Of a DNA stretch of 64,000 bases, positions 59,844 to 64,000 are shown in pieces (the stretch's first letter is position 1; every line of letters starts with the position of its first letter). The DNA lies in contig NZ_CP115159.1 of NCBI RefSeq assembly GCF_027594425.1, forward strand, positions 2,627,001 through 2,691,000, written 5' to 3'. Both the position numbers and the translations under genes were made by a program. Source of the stretch: Zunongwangia sp. HGR-M22 (GTDB taxonomy: Bacteria; Bacteroidota; Bacteroidia; Flavobacteriales; Flavobacteriaceae). Under the pieces are notes generated by a model. The model ran no database searches. It was not told where the DNA came from and saw only the letters and a program-made list of their open reading frames with translations.

Positions 59844-60419
59844 ATGAACAATAGAGTATATTGTGATGAAGAAGAATTTATCAATGTAGATTTTCAAAAC
59901 AAAAACTTTCAAAAAGGGGAATATGAGTTTTGTGTTTTTAAAAATTGCAATTTTAATGCTGTAAATTTAGCTGCAGTTAGCTTTTCTGAATGTGAATTTT
60001 TAGACTGTGATTTTAGTAATGCGAATATAAAAAACACACAGTTCAATCAGGTGCAATTTGAGTCTTGCAAATTAATAGGACTAAACTTCGATAGCTGCAA
60101 TCCTTTTTTGCTATCCTTTTACTTTTCACATTCAATAATAGACTTCTCTTCTTTTTACAATCTTAAACTTAAAAATACAAATTTTGAACGTTGCTCCTTA
60201 AAGGAGGTAGATTTTAGCAATGCCGATTTCACTGCTTCCTATTTCACCAACTGCGATTTACAGGGGGCTATTTTTGAAGATACTAACTTGCAGCGATGCG
60301 ATTTCAAGTCGGCTAAAAATTTCAACATCCATCCAACTCAAAACCAAATTGCAAAAGCAATATTTGCTTCAGATAATTTAATAGGATTATTACAAAGCTT
60401 CAATATTAAAATTGAATAA
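59844..60419 (+). CDS. Pentapeptide-repeat protein
   Basis: A 191-residue right-handed beta-helix protein. About half of the sequence follows A(D/N)LXX pentapeptide periodicity, for example NCNFNAVNLAAVSF, CEFLDCDFSNANIKNTQFNQ, NTNFERCSLKEVDFSNADF and TNCDLQGAIFEDTNLQRC. Cys and Phe alternate at core positions. Members such as Qnr and McbG mimic DNA and protect gyrase; Qnr likeness is a possibility but the family is broad. It directly precedes the aminotransferase gene (1-nt gap), so coupled. Confidence 0.85.
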   Translation: MNNRVYCDEEEFINVDFQNKNFQKGEYEFCVFKNCNFNAVNLAAVSFSECEFLDCDFSNANIKNTQFNQVQFESCKLIGLNFDSCNPFLLSFYFSHSIIDFSSFYNLKLKNTNFERCSLKEVDFSNADFTASYFTNCDLQGAIFEDTNLQRCDFKSAKNFNIHPTQNQIAKAIFASDNLIGLLQSFNIKIE

Positions 60420-60420
60420 T

Positions 60421-61332
60421 ATGATTCATGGTACACATAACGCAATCGAAGATCCCAGGAATGCGAACATAAAAATTATGATTAACGATGAGTTGTATAA
60501 TCGTAAAGACGCCAAAATATCTGTCTTTGACAGTGGTTACCTGGTTGGTGACGGTATATGGGAAGCTTTTAGAATATACAAAGGACATTTGGCGTTTTCT
60601 AATATGCACTTAGATAGACTGTGGAGCGCGGCCGCTAGTGTAGATATGAATTTTCCTTTCAGTAAAGAAGAATTGCTTGAGAAAGTTTGGAAGGTTCTAG
60701 AAGCTAATAATATGAGTAATAACGTCCATGTACGCGTTATGATTACTCGCGGAATAAAAAAAACACCTTCGCAAGACCCAAGATTAACTATTAGCGGTCC
60801 TAATGTTGTTATTATTGCTGAACATAAAAAAGCAAGTAAAGAAAGTAAAGAAAAAGGTATTACGCTATTTACAAGCACTATTAGAAGAGGAAGCCCAGAT
60901 TATCTGGATCCTCGCTTAAATTGTCATTCTAAATTACATGAAGTACAAGCCTTAGTACAAGCTATAGAAGCTGGGGCAGATGAAGCGCTAATGTTAGATA
61001 TAAACGGTTTTGTAAGTACCTGTAATGCCACCAACTTTTTTATAGTAAGGAATAACGAAGTTTGGACATCTACTGGAGAATATTGTATGAATGGTATTAC
61101 CAGGCAAAATGTTATACGAGTATGCGAAAAACACCAAATAATATGTAAACAAAAAAACTTTTCTTTATTTGATGTTTACAGTGCAGATGAAGCTTTTGTT
61201 ACAGGCACCTTTGGCGGTTTAACTCCTGTAACTAAAATCGATGGAAGAATAATAGGAAAGGGCAACTATGGCGATTTTACTAAAAAGCTTAGTGGTTTCT
61301 ACGAGCAATTAATCGAAGAAGAATGTTCCTAA
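60421..61332 (+). CDS. Class IV PLP aminotransferase (BCAT/D-amino-acid type)
   Basis: A 303-residue fold-IV aminotransferase related to branched-chain and D-amino-acid aminotransferases and 4-amino-4-deoxychorismate lyase. Seen: VFDSGYLVGDGIWEAFRIY, the Schiff-base lysine in NCHSKLHEVQALVQAI (about residue 170), DINGFVSTCNATNFFIV, and TGTFGGLTPVTKIDGR in the phosphate loop. Which amino acid it uses is unclear. ATG 60421 is preferred to the TTG 9 nt upstream; it follows the pentapeptide gene by 1 nt and precedes the sulfotransferase-like gene by 10 nt. Confidence 0.88.
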   Translation: MIHGTHNAIEDPRNANIKIMINDELYNRKDAKISVFDSGYLVGDGIWEAFRIYKGHLAFSNMHLDRLWSAAASVDMNFPFSKEELLEKVWKVLEANNMSNNVHVRVMITRGIKKTPSQDPRLTISGPNVVIIAEHKKASKESKEKGITLFTSTIRRGSPDYLDPRLNCHSKLHEVQALVQAIEAGADEALMLDINGFVSTCNATNFFIVRNNEVWTSTGEYCMNGITRQNVIRVCEKHQIICKQKNFSLFDVYSADEAFVTGTFGGLTPVTKIDGRIIGKGNYGDFTKKLSGFYEQLIEEECS

Positions 61333-61342
61333 TTAGATAAAG

Positions 61343-62071
61343 ATGAGCGATCAAAAAATTAAAAGAATTTGCTTGTGGTCTTGTCCCCGTAATATTTCTA
61401 CGGCCACCATGTATTCTTTCGCACAACGTAAAGACACCAAAGTTTTTGATGAACCGCTTTATGGGTATTATTTAAAACAAACTAATGCTGCAAGTTATCA
61501 TCCAGGGGCTAAGGAAATAATAAATAGTATGGAATCTAATGGAAATGCGGTAATAGATATGATGCTGAAAAATAGAGAGAAACCTGTACTATTTTTCAAG
61601 AATATGACGCACCATTTATTAGATCTAGATACTTCATTTTTAAAAGAAGTGACTAATGTCTTACTTACACGAGACCCTAGGGATATGATTCCGTCCTTCA
61701 ATCAGGTAATCAAAAATCCTACGATGCAAGATGTTGGCTATGCAGCCCATACCAAAATCTTAAAAAAATTGGATAATTTAAACGCTAAAACAATTGTACT
61801 AGATTCTACACAAACTCTAAAAAATCCAGAAATTAAGCTCAAAAAATTATGTGATTTTATCGGAATTCCTTTCGATAAAAATATGCTGAGCTGGAAGGCA
61901 GGAGCAATTCCAGAAGATGGAATTTGGGCAAAGTATTGGTATTCTAATGTGCACAAATCGACCGGTTTCCAAAAATATATACCAAAAAAGAAAAATATTC
62001 CTGAACATTTACTGCCATTATTAGAGGAATGTATTCCGCATTACGAAGTATTAAAAAAGCGATCTATTTAA
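61343..62071 (+). CDS. Sulfotransferase-like P-loop protein
   Basis: A 242-residue protein with the 5'-PSB loop CLWSCPRNISTATMYSFAQ and the 3'-PB-like LTRDPRDMIPSFNQV, the two PAPS-binding signatures of sulfotransferases, followed by a DFIGIPF / WKAGAIPEDGIWAKYWYSNVHKS region typical of the family. Such proteins transfer sulfate from PAPS, but activity is unproven here. It lies 10 nt after the class IV aminotransferase, and the two together suggest a coupled amino-acid/sulfonation step. Confidence 0.8.
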   Translation: MSDQKIKRICLWSCPRNISTATMYSFAQRKDTKVFDEPLYGYYLKQTNAASYHPGAKEIINSMESNGNAVIDMMLKNREKPVLFFKNMTHHLLDLDTSFLKEVTNVLLTRDPRDMIPSFNQVIKNPTMQDVGYAAHTKILKKLDNLNAKTIVLDSTQTLKNPEIKLKKLCDFIGIPFDKNMLSWKAGAIPEDGIWAKYWYSNVHKSTGFQKYIPKKKNIPEHLLPLLEECIPHYEVLKKRSI

Positions 62072-62117
62072 AAAATCCAGAATTCGCTATATTTGAAGCA
62101 CTCTCAAACTCAAAACA

Positions 62118-62687
62118 ATGCAGGAACGCTTAGCTATTATCAATATTTTCAGATTTAATAAAAAAGAGATTCACGACTATGATAAAAAAATTAAAACACT
62201 AAATAGGTGGTCTTACTTTATCACTTTTTATTGCGTTCTCGCCTGGTCTTTAATCTTATCGACCATCGTATTGGATCTTAGTGGAAATAACTCTTTTTTA
62301 GCGTGGAACGAAGCTGGAGTTTTGGTAATGATGGCTATCGTGGCTTTGATATTTTGTTCTAAAATTCTTAGCCAAATTAAATTAATAAAACACGAGAAAT
62401 TCCTACAAAATACTTCAACGATTACTACCGCTAATAACGATGAATTTGAAAATTTGGTAAAAAAAGCAAATCTTAGATTTTATCCAGAACTTCCACTGGC
62501 TATTTTAGGTTTTATAATACTTATTTCCGCAGTAATAATTACCGTTTTTGATGATAAGCAATACAGCACATTAATTTGGAACTACGCGAAAATTGCCATC
62601 ATATTATTCTTCGCCATCGAAGTATTTTCTATTCTGAAGCTACAAAAAGAACTGAAAATAAACATCCAGAAAACTGAAAATCGGTGA
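62118..62687 (+). CDS. Four-helix membrane protein of unknown function
   Basis: A 189-residue protein with four hydrophobic segments (about 32-53, 64-85, 128-146, 155-173) and charged termini. No family recognised. It follows the sulfotransferase-like gene by 46 nt on the same strand, and may be its distal operon partner. Confidence 0.6.
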   Translation: MQERLAIINIFRFNKKEIHDYDKKIKTLNRWSYFITFYCVLAWSLILSTIVLDLSGNNSFLAWNEAGVLVMMAIVALIFCSKILSQIKLIKHEKFLQNTSTITTANNDEFENLVKKANLRFYPELPLAILGFIILISAVIITVFDDKQYSTLIWNYAKIAIILFFAIEVFSILKLQKELKINIQKTENR

Positions 62688-62970
62688 TTTAACCTTTATC
62701 TCTAATAATTAAATATTTTGAAAATATGACAACAATGTTAGTCGCATTTTGAGGATTGGCATTAAAATTGAAATATTTCCATTAGTGTGCGATAAATAAA
62801 TCGTAAGAGAGAAAAAGTAATCCTATTATATAAAATGTAGGCCTTAACATTAACTAATCATAGTTGTTAAGATATTCTCAAAGTGTAGATTCTTAATCAA
62901 AATTATTTTGAATGCCAATCTATTAATAATAGGTTTACAGGATATTAATTCAAGAAAAAGAGAAAATTTT

Positions 62971-63450
62971 ATGTTGAAGTCAAAAAAGATTGCAGGTTTA
63001 CTTTTTGCATTTGCCCTTATGGCTGGTACCGCTGCCGTAGCACAAACACCTGCTATGCAGCAACAACAAGAGGTAAATGTAGATGTAAGTGATGCTGAAC
63101 TTTCTAAGTTTGCCAAAGCATATCAAGGTTTGAGAATGATGAACCAACAGGTAAATCAAAAAATGATGAAAACTGTTCAGGATGGTGGTATGGAAGTACA
63201 ACGATTCAATGAAATTCATCAAGCAAGTCAGGATCCAAATAAGGAAGTTGAAGCTAGCGAAGAAGAGCTAGAACAACATGCAGCTATCTTATCTGAAATA
63301 GAAGGCATGCAAGGCGAATTTCAGAAGAAAATGGAAACCACGATAAAAGATCAGGGATTAACTGTAGAACGTTACCAGAAATTGGCAATGGCACTACAAT
63401 CAGATCAAGAATTACAATCTCGTTTGCAAAAAATGATGCAACAAGGTTAA
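62971..63450 (+). CDS. DUF4168 secreted protein
   Basis: A 159-residue exported protein: signal peptide ending in AAVAQTP, a Gln/Glu-rich mature domain with two helical repeats (DAELSKFAKAYQGLRMMNQQV ... and ILSEIEGMQGEFQKKMETTI). The FAKAY and LxxRYxxL patterns fit DUF4168, a periplasmic helical family of unknown function. The frame extends to 62908, but the signal peptide starts at ATG 62971. It ends at a strong terminator. Confidence 0.75.
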   Translation: MLKSKKIAGLLFAFALMAGTAAVAQTPAMQQQQEVNVDVSDAELSKFAKAYQGLRMMNQQVNQKMMKTVQDGGMEVQRFNEIHQASQDPNKEVEASEEELEQHAAILSEIEGMQGEFQKKMETTIKDQGLTVERYQKLAMALQSDQELQSRLQKMMQQG

Positions 63451-63477
63451 TTAACGCTTTAGATTTTAAAATATTAG

Positions 63478-63500
63478 AGCAGCAATTTTTTATTGCTGCT
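63478..63500 (+). terminator. Terminator after the DUF4168 gene
   Basis: AGCAGCAAT / ATTGCTGCT, a 9-bp perfect stem with a 5-nt loop, followed by T7. Confidence 0.85.
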
Positions 63501-63602
63501 TTTTTTATGTGTTAATCGGGCTAATTAAAGTATTTTTAAATCCATTTTAACAGCAGGCACTTTAAACAAAACCTGACATTGCTTAAATTGAACCAAAAAA
63601 AA

Positions 63603-64000
63603 TTGAAATCACGAATCAAGATCACCACGCTACTATTATTGCTAAGCTGTATCTTCTCTAACATTTGTGAAGCCCAACACATGAAACAAAAAGATAGTTT
63701 AAAATTTACCAATAAAATTGTACCCGACACTATTTGGAGAGAAGCTTACGTAGCCTTGTCCCATTATCCAGAACTAAAAGACACCCCTATAACGCTTAAG
63801 TTCAAAAAAAATATTAAAAAATCTTTTATGCAGGCGCAACCCAGCTTTTGGGGCATCTTTAAAAATCGCAAAAAAAGATCATACTACATTTTTATAAATG
63901 AAAAAATAGAGATTGAAGACGAAGTGTTTACAGTAACCTCTGCACCATCTGAAGTTATTGTAGGATGGATTGGGCATGAACTAGGCCATATAATGGACTA
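63603..64000 (+). CDS. Putative secreted zinc metalloprotease, 5' part (truncated by window edge)
   Basis: The frame is open from TTG 63603 to the window end (132 residues so far). A signal peptide (basic SRIK, then LLLLLSCIFSNICEA) precedes a mature domain with IFKNRKKRSYYIFINEKIEI and, at the end, GWIGHELGHIMDY, an HExxH zinc-binding motif. TTG codons at 63579 and 63588 are alternative starts. The catalytic part continues outside, so the family cannot be given. Confidence 0.55.
   Translation, partial: MKSRIKITTLLLLLSCIFSNICEAQHMKQKDSLKFTNKIVPDTIWREAYVALSHYPELKDTPITLKFKKNIKKSFMQAQPSFWGIFKNRKKRSYYIFINEKIEIEDEVFTVTSAPSEVIVGWIGHELGHIMD

Noticed and set aside
1-64000. Insertion sequence, prophage or integrative element
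   Set aside because: No transposase, integrase, recombinase or phage genes seen; base composition is even apart from the REP-like element.

Overview
This is a 64 kb stretch of an AT-rich (roughly 35% GC by eye) chromosome from a member of the Bacteroidota, almost certainly family Flavobacteriaceae. The relatives I would expect are marine genera such as Zunongwangia, Gramella or Salegentibacter, but the genus call is an inference. The evidence is the gene content (GldI, WbqC next to a long LepB, DUF3810, OstA-like protein, DUF349, tandem DUF368, BshB1 for bacillithiol), promoters of the TAnnTTTG type, lack of Shine-Dalgarno sites, and frequent TTG/GTG starts. Most of the window looks like core chromosome. 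I see no insertion sequence, prophage, CRISPR array or rRNA, and only one tRNA (His).

Layout. 1-6.2 kb: end of lepB, wbqC, then a tightly coupled minus-strand operon (small membrane protein, mutL, two rhomboids, EEP hydrolase) in which every gene abuts the next as TAAATG. 6.3-10.2 kb: ribH and a TPR membrane protein; recF, a lipoprotein and a DciA-like protein; ndk. 10.6-13.3 kb: nrnA, gldI and a cyclophilin-FKBP fusion. 13.4-22.7 kb: pepD, DUF3810, two amidohydrolase-like secreted proteins, a TrmH-type methyltransferase and an M48 peptidase. 22.9-26.9 kb: rel, fur and purA in a row. 27-28.6 kb: two exported ferritin-like proteins. 28.9-38.3 kb: OstA-like protein, class III aminotransferase, TPR protein, two DUF368 putative lipid-carrier transporters, aroE and a DUF349 protein. 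38.4-43.2 kb: mazG, two lipoproteins, an 86-residue protein, tRNA-His, bshB1 and a trans-sulfuration enzyme. 43.4-52.6 kb, a more accessory part: pyruvate oxidase, alcohol dehydrogenase, PH-domain protein, a SigZ-like sigma factor behind a cysteine-rich peptide gene, SDR, trehalase, GNAT, MBL-fold lipoprotein and a small secreted protein. 53-59.4 kb: sucC, MFS, lysA, PLDc_N protein, guaC and nudK. 59.6-64 kb: small membrane protein, pentapeptide-repeat protein, class IV aminotransferase, sulfotransferase-like protein, membrane protein, DUF4168 protein and the start of a putative secreted metalloprotease.

Most interesting points. (1) A 41-codon gene at 47421-47546 encodes a peptide with 14 cysteines in two similar 7-Cys halves. 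It ends 4 nt before the start of a SigZ-like sigma factor that itself carries a cysteine-rich tail. This looks like a metallothionein-like peptide/sigma factor module. (2) Two neighbouring lipoprotein genes share an ECF-type promoter, GCAACC-N16-ATCT, and other ECF-like promoters lie upstream of a small secreted protein and of the Cys-rich gene. (3) A pentapeptide-repeat / class IV aminotransferase / sulfotransferase-like operon. (4) A REP-like pair of palindromes beside sucC. (5) Two consecutive amidohydrolase-fold proteins with degenerate metal sites. All functional statements rest on reading motifs; no searches were run.
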